From: Stratiolaelaps scimitus
Lineage: Eukaryota; Arthropoda; Arachnida; Mesostigmata; Laelapidae
Direction: 5' to 3'
Assembly: GCA_019614645.1 (NCBI GenBank)
Contig: JABWDB010000008.1
Coordinates: 8,742,001 to 8,806,000, forward strand
DNA length: 64,000 nucleotides
The notes below the pieces were generated by a model that made no database searches, was not told the DNA's origin, and was given only the letters and a program-made list of their open reading frames with translations. Of this stretch, positions 12,001 to 25,900 are shown in pieces; the first letter of the stretch is position 1; each line of letters starts with the position of its first letter. A program made the position numbers and the translations under genes.

Positions 12001-14389
12001 GTTCGTCCGCATATGGCCCTCTGCAGAACCGATTTCGCTTAGTTGGGCCTCGACTTTATAATGGTAATGATTGATTGATACAAGACTAAATGAAAATTCA
12101 CAATATAAGTACACAACGTACCGGAATCACGTTTTACCAAAGATTACAATCGTCACAATTCAAACCATGACGACTGTCCAAGTAATAATCGACTTAGTAA
12201 ACAGCAATGACCTTATCGATGCGACCATATCGTTCTACCGCACCTCGGTGGAGCTTGCGATATGCTTATCGCAATCAAAGCGTTTCCTTACGACGTACGT
12301 GACCTAGCTTGTAATAAGACATCTATTCATATTTTATATTCTTTCGTTTACTTTATAAGGTTTCCACTATCTTCATAAAGGGTGACACTTAGCATAACAG
12401 GTATGCCTTGTGCACTTTGCTGTTCAAGCCTACACCAAAGAGATTCAGTAGCAACTCGTAGCCGTTGCAGTCACCGGGCCAATTTTTGGATAGCGAGCTT
12501 AATCAGGCTGCACTCGGGACTGCAGCGCAACAAAAAGAAAAGGACACGGAAAAACTAACCGTCTCCTCCGCCAGTGTCTGTATTTGTTATCCATCTATAT
12601 ATGATCGCTGTATGCAGATCCAACGATGATGCGGCATTCATACGCAATTCCCTCGAAACAGTGAAAATTGATCACCAGTCAAAGAGCACCAGGCGAACGA
12701 ACGCTAGTAGGCAGGCGCCAGTAAGTAGAGCTTACCCGCCGTTGCACAGATAAATAGTGGTAAAAAATCATACTGCAAATGTGTTCTCATCCCCACGCCA
12801 CGACCTCCATGCCCGCTGCTAACGGTGGGTGACATCGAGAGAACGGCGACAAATTCGAAGTTCTGATTGATCAATATCCTGATCCACCGTTGTAAATACG
12901 AATGTGTCGTTATCGTCAACAATAATTCCACTTGCTGCTGCATAATCGGTTCGATCCAGGGAAAGATATCAGCCCACTAGTAGCCGTCACCGTCAATAAA
13001 TGGTTTCAGCACTGTTTCCCATGAAAAGCTGCCCGGATATGGTGGTCAGCGCGGATAACTGCGCGGTTCCTGTCGTCAGAGATTGTCCGGCTCACGACAC
13101 AATAGAACACACGGTGACAGTGACCGCTTCTGATGGACCGTGCTAGCCAGTTACCAATCGCCAACCTGCAGCAATTTCCACCTTTAGACCGGGAGGCACG
13201 TAACACGTAGGCACTGGAAAGCAAGTCAACGGATTTATGGAGCGACTCCCGAAGCGACGATTCATTTCCATCCAAGTTATCCGTCTGCCGGTTTATATGC
13301 GATTTGTAACAACAACAATAACAACCAGAACTACAGCAACAATAACGAGAAGGTGTCATTTAAACAAGAATTCTTCGCGGAACAGAGTCGCATTTTCGAG
13401 TTCGTCTTAGTATCCCAGTAGTGGCCGTATAATTACTATACGATTATTCTTATTTTTGCTAGTTCACTTATTCTATACATCAATTTGCTGTCGGTTGGTG
13501 ACAAGCCGCAGGCGTCGCGTTCGTGCTTATGTCTTCAAACTTGTTGGCTGGTGAGCCGCGCGGCCTCAGTACGGCTTTCTGAGTTGGTCGATCATTCAAA
13601 GCGTTCCTCAACTCCTTCAGGAGCTGATTGCTAATAAGGTTTATTATACGAGACAATGAACGGGAGAGAAGGCCCCACTCGCCTGACCCGATCGGATCCC
13701 TCGGTGAGTTGACTGGCGCTGGATAGGTAGCTCGCTCCACCCGCACACGTCGCGTTCGTGTGTGTTCCTCGTCATTCGCCGTCTACACCCAGCTGAACCC
13801 CCAGCAAGTGCGGTGTCGGCCCGACACGACACACACACCCCTTGTGTAGACTGAACTGCCAAATTATCTCAGCGTCACGTATAGTGTAACTCGGACACAG
13901 GCTCGGCTTGCAACAGCCTGTGCTTCTTCTAGGCCGCAGCTAAGGCTAAGCCGTTAATCGGATCTCTCAGCCGTCGCTCTCAATGCGTCCACAGGTCTAC
14001 ACGACTAGTTTTGCGGTCGCTAGTCGTGGTGACGATCAGAAAGCTGTTAGCTATAGGCAATGTGCAGCAATGTCGTTCGTCCATAAACCGAGCAAGGCTA
14101 AATATAGAAATCGTATCGTCGTCGTATCCATGGATGCACTTGTTGCTCATCGTATTGCACTGTGAACGATTGCATTGTTTGCAGCTTTTTCGAGACAGCG
14201 GCATGTTCATTATGCTACACGAACATAATGATTTATATGCTATCACATAATAGTATGTTAGAGGGTTGTTAGATGTAATCTATCGGGCGGATAATAGGAG
14301 ACATCGTATCATTCAAATGGATGATCACGAATTAATAATTTATAAATCCCAAAGTCAATAAACGACCAGACGTCACAAAACGTCACAGG
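9002..14389. other. Region upstream of the isomerase
   Basis: The first 500 bases are CpG- and GT-rich and probably hold the isomerase promoter. A plus-strand donor ACAA|GTAAGA at about 9554 hints at a divergent transcript. Beyond that I see scattered frames under 120 codons, a possible first exon near 13655-13702 (ATG, then a GTGAGT donor), and no gene I can support. Confidence 0.4.
10604..10677 (+). other. Candidate 5' UTR exon with start codon and strong donor
   Basis: The acceptor TGATTGCTTTCAG (ending 10603) and the donor ACG|GTGAGT enclose 74 bases with stops in all frames. The exception is a last ATGGACG that would start a protein at the donor. TATAAAG at 10568 is a possible TATA box if 10604 is not a splice site. 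The partner exon was not found. Confidence 0.25.
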
Positions 14390-16611
14390 TATCAAACGTG
14401 TGTAAGGACGACCGGCCAGCTGACCATGCGATCATGTCGCCCTCCTTCTACGAAGAGGCTTTCCCAGGCCTGTTCCTCCCATGCATGCTACAACAGATCC
14501 ACACGTATGGATCCGAGTGCCTGTGGGGGGGCAATTGTCTATATTGTTCGGTATATAGACGCCGTCAATTTAGATACCGAAGCAGTGGGCACTGGTCGGC
14601 GGTTAAGAGGAGGCGAAGAAGGGATTGCGGAGCGGGGCCAAATAAAGGGGCGGACACTGGAAGCGAGAGAGAGAGAGAGGTGGAAGAAGTGGTACACGGT
14701 ATGGTGCGGCTGTTGGTGTTGGGGGCGCACTCACACACGGCCAACCACGACGACCATGGCCTAGTGCATAACAGGAGGCAAGTGGTCCTTTCGAGAACCA
14801 AGAGGCCTGCTCATACGCTGTTGGGAGGTGAGCGGGTGTAGGTAGTCTGACGCGAGAGGAAGGAGAACCACTCGGGAGGGCTAGAGGGCCGACGTTGGTG
14901 CCGGCTTGTCCTTCTGCTCCGGCCGTCGGCCTGCATACAACTTTTCGAGGGCCTGAAAGCACGGGTTCCTGCTACTCCGGCTTGCCTATCTACCTATCTG
15001 TGTCTGCCGCTGGTCTAACTAAGTCTGCCCCCCCCTCCCTGAAACTATCTGGCCGACGCGGGGTGTTCGGCAGTGGGCGGTTCGCTACACTGAGTTCATG
15101 TGCGTGTGTGTTCTGTGGCTGGATCGGGTAATTTTAGCATCGCGGCGAAGGGTCGATCGAAGATCGGCAAGCCGGCCGAACGCCACTATCGTCTCTCCGC
15201 GAGCCATCGCCGAGACCCACGGGCGCTGTGGGGAGGGAGGGATCCAAAGAACCGGTAGCTGTTCACTGAACCTTCGGAGAGACTCACCGTGTAGGACCAA
15301 ACGAAGGCACTCCAACAGGCCAAAGGGGGCGACGCACGGACGTTCAGACAGGCCAGCAGATTCGTCAGACAAATATCCATTCAACCCCCAGTGAGCGCCC
15401 CCGACGCCATAGGTCAGCACCGATCTCTGCTCAATTGGTCATCCCATTTGTCTCTGAGCCGGCTATTAATGACGTTACTACCCTACGCCGGGAAGCTCAC
15501 CCAACATTGATCGTCATAAACCAGCCGACCGAGCTAGAGTAAATAGCATGAGCGCGTATCGATACTAAATTTGCCCATGCTTATTTTAGAATGGATGTAC
15601 GCACACATGTACCTACAACTACTTATGCATGCTACTAAGGCTAGACTAATTCGGTGACACAGGTCCGTGGGAAACTTCGAACCTTGAAGTTGGAATATAA
15701 TAGCTATCAGCTACCTCAACTTCATCTGCTCGCCAGTTCATAGCTAACTAACTAACGCTGGGCTATTGCACCCTGTACACACATCAGCGGTCAAGAGATT
15801 ATCTCGGAGCTATTTCTTTACGAGTGATTAAAAATTGCCCATGTACCTCGCACGGACGTTCACAACAATGTTTGGCTCGGTGACAATCGGTTTCGAAATC
15901 ACATCGTATAGCGAAACACGGTGACTGGTTTATCATCTAAGAGTCTGTAGGCATAATGCTGCCATAAGTGATAGGTGGGTATGTCTATCCAAAGATGACA
16001 TATAACTTGGATCAGTTTTTATTGGTTACGTCACACGCGTTAAATTTGTCCATACGATAGCCGATGTAATGTAATCAACTCTGTTTGAACTTGTCGTTGG
16101 ATTTTTAGTTCATTAAATAAATAACTAGGTCGAAAGCTAGTTATCACGAATGCAGAGGGTCAATCGACGACTTCACTTTCAACGACAAGCGGTATAAAAT
16201 TGACCGCACTCAATTCAATATTCATCCGAGTTACGCAGATACGTACGATGCTTCGGGCCGCTTTAGCACATAACACAGACGACACCTAGAACATCGATAC
16301 ACTTCGAACTCACATTGAACTTTTTTTTTCTTGTCGCTTAACTAGCGGCGAAGTTAGATCGAAGTTTATTCGCCGCCCGCACTGGTACCGCCCTTCGGCA
16401 TTGCTTCAGTGCGGGGGTGCTTATGATAGGAGTGTGGTCTCCTGTGTTCTGTGTGTTTCCTATGTTAAATATATATATACAGGTTAGTCCAAACACCTGT
16501 CTTATGTACACTATGGCTCCGGTATACTTATCCACCATTTAATTCGAATATATAATATAATGTCCACTCGTGTCATATTTACAAGTCTCTGACTATCAGA
16601 AGCCAGAGGGT
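14390..16611. other. GC-rich island followed by AT-rich spacer
   Basis: From 14390 to about 15420 the sequence is GC-rich and open in several frames on both strands, with GAGA runs, as in promoter or first-exon islands. No frame stands out as protein. From 15420 to 16610 it is ordinary AT-rich non-coding sequence. Confidence 0.4.
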
Positions 16612-16705
16612 GCAGGTTCGAGCCCCGCTGTGTGACATATAAGAGAGCTTAAGCGTTGTAAAATTGCAGCTCCTTTAATAAACCAATATACCTTTAGCTT
16701 TATCC
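16612..16705 (+). mobile_element. SINE copy 2 (same family as 2451-2545)
   Basis: Second member of the family, in the same orientation. The B box is identical and the body shares GAGAGCTTAAGC and AAATTGCAGCTCCTTTAAT. The tRNA-like head may begin near 16570 (TCTGACTATCAGA resembles an anticodon arm), but no clean A box is left. It ends in an AATAAACC and CTTTAGCTTTATC-like tail. Confidence 0.75.
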
Positions 16706-17611
16706 TCGTAATTCACATTCAGCTGGGACCATATGATGAATCTGTACTTCTGGGTGCTGTCACATGCCGTGCGCAGCCTACTCTTGAAAAGCAAAAGCCT
16801 AACCTGAAGATTAATTTGTGGTGGGGAAAATTGCTCAGTGCCAGAACACGTCCTCATCCCACAGCAGCAGGACCCACTCAGTTCTCGTCAGAGAGCAATT
16901 AAAGAAAGCCTAAGCCAACCACATCATTTGCGAATGCCCTAAAAGAGAAATTATTACGCCTGTTCTCAATATTGTGCCCAAGGGCACATGCTGCCGCTCT
17001 GCATCGAAGTATACATATATGTATACATCATATATAGAGTACTACGATAGGCATCTTAATCTGAGATTTCGGCCAGATCTACCCTTCTCTGTCGTCGATA
17101 TTTCGACCCACTTCGACAGACACAATTGAACGTAGTCACTGACGCACCGCACCTCGTCAGCATCAAGGAACAGATCCGTCGTGACCGATCGATGCATTGT
17201 CTGCTAGGTTCACCTCAAACCCTGGATGTTTTCGGATATGAAAGAAGCTGGCGTTGGGTCAGAGATCGAGGGATAGATCGGGATCAGGGGAACCGGAATT
17301 GGAGTGGTGAACAAGAGCGGCGGCAATGTGGGCTGCGTCTCAAAGGTTGAGTGTATGCAATGTATGGGCCGACTTTTACTTTGGCTGTCCTGTTCACGCC
17401 CCGTGCCCCGTGGTGTCCTCGATGGCTGCGCACTCTCCTCTCGATTCGACAAAACAGCAGAACGGTGAAGGGGTGTCGGTGTTATGTGGGGGGTTGCTCC
17501 ACCCCTCATCTGATCTCTGATCCCTTCGTCTCATCGTTTCCCCAGGGCCACGGCGACCGGCCGCCAAACACTTCCTGTGCCTCGGTCTCGTTTGCCTTTT
17601 CCCACTTTGTC

Positions 17612-17776
17612 CTAGAGTCGCGCCCACCCCCGCCCACCACTGTAGTCGCCGACGCCATCACCGCTGCCGGCGCCTCTGTTCACCGAGATGATGCCAAAAG
17701 TAAAATGTCGTTTCGCGGCTGGTGTGGGCAGCAGCAGCAGCAGCAGTGGGAGGACGAAGCACACAACCGGCTTCAT
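17612..17776 (-). CDS. Candidate first exon with a signal-peptide-like start
   Basis: From ATG 17776 the frame reads MKPVVCFVLPLLLLLLPTPAA, a textbook secretory signal with a fitting cleavage site after Ala-Ala, then a Gly-rich stretch to a stop at 17612. The Leu run is encoded by CTG repeats, so the signal likeness may be an accident of the triplet repeat. A longer version starts at ATG 17944. The location in a GC island would suit a first exon; a possible donor is CTCG|GTGAAC. Unproven. Confidence 0.2.
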   Translation of the reverse strand: MKPVVCFVLPLLLLLLPTPAAKRHFTFGIISVNRGAGSGDGVGDYSGGRGWARL

Positions 17777-18084
17777 GAAGTCTGGCGCCAGGCCAAAAGA
17801 TCCGATCGACCCTATTTCTCTGCAGTAGGACAGCAGGACCAGCAGCAGATACGCAGCCCAAAGCGCCACGATGGCTGGCTGACTGCTACCGCCGCCATTC
17901 TCTGGACCACGCCACGCGCCGCACAGTAACACAAGGCCATTCATGGTCTAGCGAGCCGAAGGACGTACGAAGCGTGGGGGGCCAGGCCTAAAGGACTTTG
18001 CCGGACCTCGTAGTTATTACGCTTTGCGTCTGACCCGCCGATAGATAGTACATTAGATCCGCTTTTGGCGTCCGCGGCAGCGGT

Positions 18085-18086
<2 letters not shown>

Positions 18087-18121
<35 letters not shown>
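18087..18121. repeat. (CTG)n trinucleotide repeat, about 11 units
   Basis: Pure CTG/CAG array inside a GC-rich island. It would give poly-Ala or poly-Gln if translated, but no supported coding frame crosses it. Shorter CAG/CTG runs lie at 17730, 39711, 48363 and 52666. Confidence 0.95.
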
Positions 18122-18684
18122 ACTACTGTCGTTGTTGTTGGTCCTCTGCACATTCTGTCCTGCCGTCGCCAGCAGCCAAACAGTTCTATTCTTGTTGAGC
18201 ACATGATCTCCTTGAGCATGATCCTTTGGGGCTCCGGTTTAGCCGGTCGAGGCGGGACGCCGACCGGGGCCACTGAATGTGCGGCGCTTTTCTAGAACTC
18301 TATGAAGAAGCTGAGCTGGCCCTAGTCATCATCCAATGCCTAGTTCTTGTGACGTTGCAGCCGTTATGACACCACAACGGCGGCGGCGGCAGCTGCTGCC
18401 GTTGTCGTGGTTCGGGACGGGTGTACCAAAGGCCTTACCAAGACTTATTATTAGCCGTTGGCGTAGTGGAATCACTCACATCTCAATTTCTTATTATGCT
18501 GTCAATAGCTCACCGACATAATATCTCCAATTGCTTATTGTTATTAACGTGACTCAGACACGTCGATTTTCAAGTGAATTTTCCGGGCTGACTCACAGCC
18601 TTAAACATTTAACTCAGTCTACGGTACAACCGCTTTCGGCATTGCTTCATAAGACGGACAACCCCACTAAATGCAAATGTGCAT

Positions 18685-18762
18685 CGCTCGGGATCGAACC
18701 CGTCCACTTACGTGCTTCCTCCGATTGCGGAGCGTAGACGAACGCCCCATGCAACCGGACTC
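18685..18762 (-). mobile_element. tRNA-like element with perfect B box
   Basis: The minus strand reads GACGGGTTCGATCCCGAGC (B box, about 18688-18704). Some 45 bases upstream, TGCATGGGGCGTTCGTCTACGC could be a weak A box. The stem CTCCG/CGGAG lies where an anticodon arm would be, but its loop is only four bases. Acceptor ends do not pair well. Most likely a SINE head rather than a working tRNA gene. Confidence 0.4.
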
Positions 18763-20508
18763 GGCTTGGTCTTCTCTAATTCAATCGCATCAGCCGTTGA
18801 ATGTAGAGTTTGTACACGTTGCTGGCTGTTCGTCGTTATCCAAGGCGGACGAAACGGGAACAACAACAACAACAACAAAACGGCTTTGCTAAATGTCATG
18901 AGATGTTATGCCATACGAATCCTATTAAATGAGAAAATACCTAGATCTCTAGCTCGATTTGTAAGCACATGCATTAATAAGCACATAGCCGTCAGTAAAC
19001 ACTTCGATTATATATTACATTTGGCATTAAGGTAATGTTTGCTCGGAATCGTTCTCCGACGTGACTTAACACCCTATGGATATCGACTCGACAGTTAAAC
19101 ACAGCGTTAAACACCGCACAAATCGAACTCCGAACGGTTATAACATCAATCGCATATACAATCAATCATATATTTGTTGATTTACCCGAAATGCAATTGT
19201 ACAAACGCTTAGGTTGTCGATAAATAGTGCTGGTACAGAAGTGTAAATACCACACAGGGCCCGGCAGGATGATCATTCAATATCAGTGTGTATTTATATC
19301 ACAAATATTTAATTGATCCTTCCGAGTGAATAGTTAAACGAAGGCGATTCAGTAAGAACATGATTAGATATGTGTAGATGTTTTTTGAAATGTGCCGACT
19401 TTAGAAAAATCTACTGGCAAAATATGATAGATTAGATAATTATTATTAGCACTCCGACATTCTACTGATAGTGTGACAAATAGATCTAATACTAATAGTG
19501 TCCGAATGTTATTCTGCTGAGATTCAGGAAAGCGTCACAACACAAACCATTATCCGAACAGGTATAAGCAGCTGTTTGCTAGAATCATGCCGTGTTGCGC
19601 TACAAAGGTATTCTCTCTTTGGTGTCGCAGAAGTCAGCTGAATTCGCCCAATTTCCCTTTATCATTTTGCCAGCTATACCCCCTTATCCACATTGGATGT
19701 CTCGTTAATTAAATTATATGATTCTTACATTATAATGTAATACGTAAATTTCGCTCTTCGTTACTGAAGTGACGCATGTTCTACCCTACGTCCGTTCTGG
19801 CTGCGTCGAACTGTTCGTCGTCGGTGCGTCCGTGCGCTCGTAAAGCGTTCACAGGAGCGGCGACTTACTGTGGGCCGATTCATCTCCATGATCCCATCCA
19901 CAGGAAATAGATGGAGATTCTATTAATTCTACTACTTCATCATTTATCCACACGCTATTGTGTTATACAGACATAGACATCTAGAACAATGGTACAACGC
20001 TGCAATACCACAAGAAGTGCATACATCCTGTGAGTAGTTTCTAGGGAGACTTAAAATGCAGCCTGTCACGTTGCTTTCCTCAAACGAAAACACCGATCTC
20101 TGTCTCTGTTAAATCTGAGGCTCAAGGATCCACGAAGAAGTGTTCGCGTTTACTTCCTGGCCTGAACCGTTTCAGTCAGCCTGCGTTGTTACATCGGCCA
20201 TGGACGATACTCCCCCTCCTCCATCTGGTCGCTATAATTGGCCCCGTTTTATCGATATTCTGACGTTGTGCCATGCGGCGATCGCGCCCATACAAGTGCT
20301 AGTGTCACATGGGCGACCTGGGCGATCATTTCGAACGGAACTTTTCTGATGCCGCTATTCAACACCTCTGTGTAGTACCCCAAAAATCGATGTTCGCCAT
20401 ATGTCAAATAAAAATGTGAAAAAATCATCCAGTCACAGTAGGATCGGATTTAGATATAATAAACGAAATACATAATTCAATAAAAATCTAATAGGAAGAT
20501 TACAAATG

Positions 20509-20509
<1 letters not shown>

Positions 20510-20542
<33 letters not shown>
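20510..20542. repeat. (AT)16 microsatellite
   Basis: Uninterrupted AT dinucleotides in AT-rich non-coding sequence. Confidence 0.95.
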
Positions 20543-20545
<3 letters not shown>

Positions 20546-23500
20546 CCGCATGTGAAAATTATGATACTTTACAAGCGGTGTGGATAAAGGATTACATTTC
20601 GCTAACTTCATCTTTGATCATCTAAGCCGGATTAGCTTTTATGCTTATGTGGACATCCTCTACAGTTACGTGACGAAGGCGGTCGACACACGTACAATAA
20701 CATAGGATCATTACGACATGAAAGCACCTGCCATAAAACTACCTGGCAAGTAACATTGACGCGACAGTAAATCCAGCTTGTCTATTTTCTGTTATAGAAA
20801 TAGATGTCTCACTCATTGAGTGTCATGCCGCCTGTGTGACGCAAACGTGATGACCAACAGCCATGGAAATAAATAGTGAAATTTAGGACACGGTTTCATC
20901 CTATGGAACTCATAATGCATACAACAAATGATGATGGTTGCTCTACCAGAATAATATAATAGATGGTCTGACTCCACTCCCATCTGACCCGTTATGATAT
21001 ATATATATATATATAGAAATGACGATTTTTCATTGAGTACCCGAAATCTTAACTGGGAAATCATCGGAGACTCGTCATCGTCTCTCAAAACAGATTTCGA
21101 GATCAACTCTCTCTCTCACACTTAGCTCTCGTTATGAAGATTCACGGGCAAAGGAGAAACAATTTCTGCGAAAATACAGTTGATTTCTGAGAAAGCAAAT
21201 TACATGTGTGTGCACAATGTACAGTGCTTAGGAATCCTAGAGATTTCCTTCCGGAGAGCGTAGCTCGAACAACAACAGCAGCAGCAACAACGCTGCTTAC
21301 GAACTTCTTTCCCTCGGCCTCTAGTTGCAATGTCCCTCATTTTTCTCTTAGTTACCTTTGCTTGGACTCATCCATCAGATGAGATTCAGCATCACTCGAT
21401 CCGAGACTTCATCATGACCACCATTAAGCCCACGAAATTTAATTTGGCGAAATCTTTGACCACTTTCGAGATTTTGCGCGTTCATATATATACAACTCTT
21501 ACATATTTGTATTTGCTGGTGGCTAAAAGGCCCCCAGCCCTTCTAACATCAGACATTTATTAGCAACGGCTGCACCACTACGAGAAATATCGAGAGGAGA
21601 AACGCACACGCCGACAAATGTCTACGATCTTGAGCTACGAGTTTAAGGACCTATGGCGCGAGCGCCGCTCATCGCGCTTGTGATCGCCATCGAGTAGCGT
21701 TACTCCCAGCTACGTGCGCGTCAATGACAAGCGATATTTATTAAGGTCGCTGCACTTAACTGCCTTACGACCCTGTCGTTCAATAACATCCCCTGTTTCG
21801 CGCAGACCTTCGATCCCTGCTTCGCCTCACCTCCACGCCCCCACTTAGACCTAATTATATCGGTGACACTAATAATATAGTATATATGTCTATATAGACA
21901 TTCAACAAGAAGAAGTGCTCTAGCGGTGCTAGATAAGCGTGACATCGTGAACCTAGTTGCTCATCCAGCTCACAGCATCTGCCGGCTACCGTGCCGCCGT
22001 TCGCATCGAGCAGCTGTACTGCAGTTCACGTATAACCGTATGTACTGACGCGTGCAGGGTTCAACGCCAATCGAGGTTGGACGACTAAACCAGACGTTTA
22101 CTGACATCACCTGTGAAATATCTCTATATAGCGATGATGACAGATGGTGAGTCCGGTAAGTACATCGCCGTTACCAGGTGTGACTTAAAATTTGGATTAT
22201 CCGAAGTGTTATTCGAAACGGAACACTGTCAGCTGCCACTAGTGATGTACAAGTTCGTTTCTCCCATTCATCTTGAGGAGTGCCCTGTTCCATTGAAAGA
22301 TCAATTAGATCTGCTTTGATAAATTTTAATAAAACGATTCACTTAACTAAAATTGCAGCCCGATTGTCCTTTCAAGACATGATGATAATCATCCCAGCAA
22401 GGATAGATTAGGTAAAATGCTATGAGTTATACAAATAATGATAAATTAATAATAATAATAATAATAAAAAAAATATATATATATAATAAGGGTTAGCTTA
22501 AGGCAACCCTTTGATAAGCTGTTTTCGTTCCATCGATAAACTCACATAGGCTGTGTCCGTCGTCATAGCGGGATATTTGCCAGCGCGCAGGCACGATAAA
22601 TGAGCTACCTGGTGCAGCTCACAGCACTTCTCAATTATGCATTCAGGTAATTAGCCAAAATATTAGTACGATATTATAGAAAGTGATAGACGTAGAAACG
22701 AAGTGAGACTGTCGTAAGATTCTGTACATTTTCTGCATAGACTGCCGGCCTATATGTATAATATTTGCCACTTCTTGTATGTACACGTGTATGGTTGACG
22801 TGGGATTGCACAACTCCGCAGATCTTTCGAAGTCTGTTATATGTTAATATGGTCTACTTTCTCCCGAGTACTACTACCCGTGCAAGGCATATTGCAGAAG
22901 GCGACCGAGATAAACATGGGCGGCGTCCATGTTTAGGATTTACCTGATTGACACCTTCTCGAGGTCGAGTGTCCGAAGCGAGCAAAAGTTGCCCGTTCAG
23001 CGAAATTGCCTCCGAGATAACGAACGCTAAAACAAATGGCCTAAAATGTTGGCTGCACGCCCTGTAGATAGTCCCGGTGACTTGGGACCAACGAGACGGT
23101 CGAGATGTCAGCGCTCCCCGGAACATCTTAAAGTTCTCAGAACCCATTAGAAAGCTCAATTGAACTGTCCTTTCTCGCTCACTGACTGAATTGCGTGTCG
23201 CGAGGGAATCTGAATAGGCCACATTTTCCAAGATAGAGCAAATCAATTAGCCCGCAAGCACAACGATGATATATGCCAGTTTCGGAGCTATGCACGCGGT
23301 GTCCTTCCTCTAGATCAACAAAGTGAAACCTTTGGCCGCGTAGCCATGCCTATACGGACACATATTTCTAGAAGGTTGGCTTCAACTTGAACTTAAAAGC
23401 TCGAGCGAGATCCTCTATTAAAGACGCCGCTGACCGACGCAGTTAACGACTTGGTGCAGGGCCTTTTTGCATCCTCCCTTGCGGCTCACCTTCTCCAAGC

Positions 23501-25868
23501 AGCGGAGCAGGTGAACCAGGGCGACAGACCACATTGCGTGCTCAATCTTGAATGCGCAGACACTGCAGTCATCACGGGGTGGGATACTCGCTAACGAATT
23601 TCCCCTATGGGAATGTCGTCCTGAGGCACGCTTATGAGAAGACCCTCGTGCGTGCTTGAACGCGCCCACAAACTGTGGCTAATTCCACTGACACCTGTAT
23701 GCGTGCTTCTCGCGAACCGTGGCTGGGCCGGGTCGAAAACCAATAGGCGGATTGGTGCATAGATGAGAGGCTTATAGAGACAGAGATGGATCCACAGACC
23801 GCAAACCCATTGTTGGTGACGAACCAAACAAACACGAACACGAGATCCCCTCTGTATGATTATGAAAATTCGTTGAGAATTGACGACGTCGCGAACACTT
23901 GCCGTGCGCATACGATCTCTCCAAGAGGCTTTGTTCCTTGTAGAGCCCCCCCCCCACTTACCGGTTGTCGCGCGCGATCGACCTTGCCGTACACGCGGCC
24001 TGTATTGCAGAGCGGCCCGCCGGTTCAATAGTGTAAAATATTAGCTATGTCGCCTGCTAGTCTCCGCTAAGCAGACACTACGTCAATACTTTATCCGAAA
24101 ACATCAGAGTGGCCGTCGCACCGCTCTGAGGTCTACGTAACATGGATGATCACGCCACCTGCCCATGGATACGTTGAGGAGAACTTTAGGCACACATGAA
24201 TGCAGTTCAAGCCGAACATGTGCACGTGTGGTCGTGCTGCAAGTCAACGAGAAGAGGGAAGCTTTTCGATCATCGATGTCCCATGTTTTAGGGTGTTGAT
24301 TTGTTGGCCTTCATTGTAAATGGCTAATTGAGAGGGAACTGAACTCTTTGCACTTTGTCAAGAAAACTAACAACGAAAATATATCTAAAGGTCATCTGTG
24401 TAAAATACACATACAACTAATTTAAGACTGTATAATTAATATATACGATGCAGAAATTCGTTTTTGTCCTGTCTTGTTCTATTTGTAGACCACTGTTCCA
24501 GTGTGAGCACAGCTAGGAAAACTTTTGAGATTGCCTCCGGAGCAGGAGGCCGGAAGTTCATCGACAAAGAAACACTTCGAACTCAGGAAGTTTAAGAGCA
24601 ACAATAGCAAAGATAATGAGTCTCTAGTTCCTGTGTTCCGTCGCATCGATGAACGCGTTGGCGGTTCGGCAGATGAGGTAGGACTTCGAAGATGCATTGA
24701 CCTTTCGAAATGTAGACCCCCTATTTTCGATAAACTAGAGAGACAAACAACGAATCGAAAGTCCTCTTAAAAACGTTTGTACATTGGAGAGAAAGCAAGA
24801 CGAGGGAGGGGGGGTTCATGACCTGGTGTGAATTTGGTCATTCAGCTGGACGTGAACCGGATGAACGAACAGATGGAAGAGGCGAGTTTGTGCCGACCGT
24901 TACGTGCGTCCATGCAGCACATAGCGTTAAGTGAATCGATTCAACGTGCGGAGTGACTTGACAAGTGCTGCAATGCAGGTACACACGGACTGCACAATTT
25001 TTGAAGGGAGAGCCTGATGTGTCGAGGCTTTGACCCCTTTGTCGAATCTGAGTCAGGGGCACATATGAGGCATCTGCTTGAGATTATAAGCAAATACCAA
25101 ATGAATAATTGCAATGTGGCTCTACTCGAGAGGACTAAAGAACGCGTACACCATAAATGGGACGGACGTGCCGGTCTTGATAAAATTAAGCATAACGATA
25201 AGATATTGAGAATCGACTGATCTCCAGCGCTACTCAGGTAAACCAATACGGCAAAGCAAGGGCTATGAGTTAGCAAACGGGCAGCAGCGAGACGCTCTCT
25301 GCAACAAAATAGCTGTTTACGATTGTATAATGAGAATAGTCGTATGGTCTAGACAAGATGGGTCAGACACTATTAGCACGGGGTGGGGTTATTGTCCGAC
25401 AGCTGAGCACGAATGTCACAGATAATGAACACTGAAAGCAACGTATTTACGAGGATGAACATTATGTTCAAGGTATACGTGAATAGGCAGCAGAAGAAAT
25501 AGAAGAGCACATTTGTATTGGCATTGTAGAACGTTGGGCATGCGAAATTCGGATCTGAAAGGCGCTTTAGGCTCTATTGAAGAGATACTTTCGACAGAGG
25601 TTAATGAGACACAGAGATGGTTGGTGCCATGGCATAAACAAATACGCTAGCGGCCGATGAAGAGACGTGTCCAATTTATGTTGTACAATAATCGTGGTAA
25701 TAATGTGCGAAGTTGAGTCGTATACATGCTGTATACGTGTCACATCAACACGACATGGAACGCCTCTGACGTAAAACGGTTCTGCAAAAATCGGTGACGT
25801 GGTACAGATGTTCGCCAGTAAAACCGGACGACGACAATAATTCGTTGGCGTACAAGCTATTTGGGTCC

Positions 25869-25896
<28 letters not shown>
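25869..25896. repeat. (TA)14 microsatellite
   Basis: Uninterrupted TA dinucleotides. Confidence 0.95.

Positions 25897-25900
<4 letters not shown>

Larger units (their letters stand above)
16706..18684. other. GC-rich island with CTG/CAG repeats
   Basis: An 18-base perfect palindrome built on GTATACATATATGTATAC lies at 17009-17026. From 17120 to 18460 the DNA is GC-rich, with CAG/CTG arrays and overlapping open frames on both strands, the longest being 192 codons (17351-17929, plus). Overlap and composition suggest these frames are by-products. The region could be a promoter with a 5' UTR, on the minus strand if the signal-like exon at 17612-17776 is real. Confidence 0.4.

Noticed and set aside
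17351..17929. Longest plus-strand frame outside real genes (192 codons)
   Set aside because: GC-rich island, open in overlapping frames on both strands, Gln runs from CAG repeats, no domain and no splice context.
18685..18762. Functional tRNA gene on the minus strand
   Set aside because: The B box is perfect, but the anticodon loop has only four bases and the acceptor ends do not pair.
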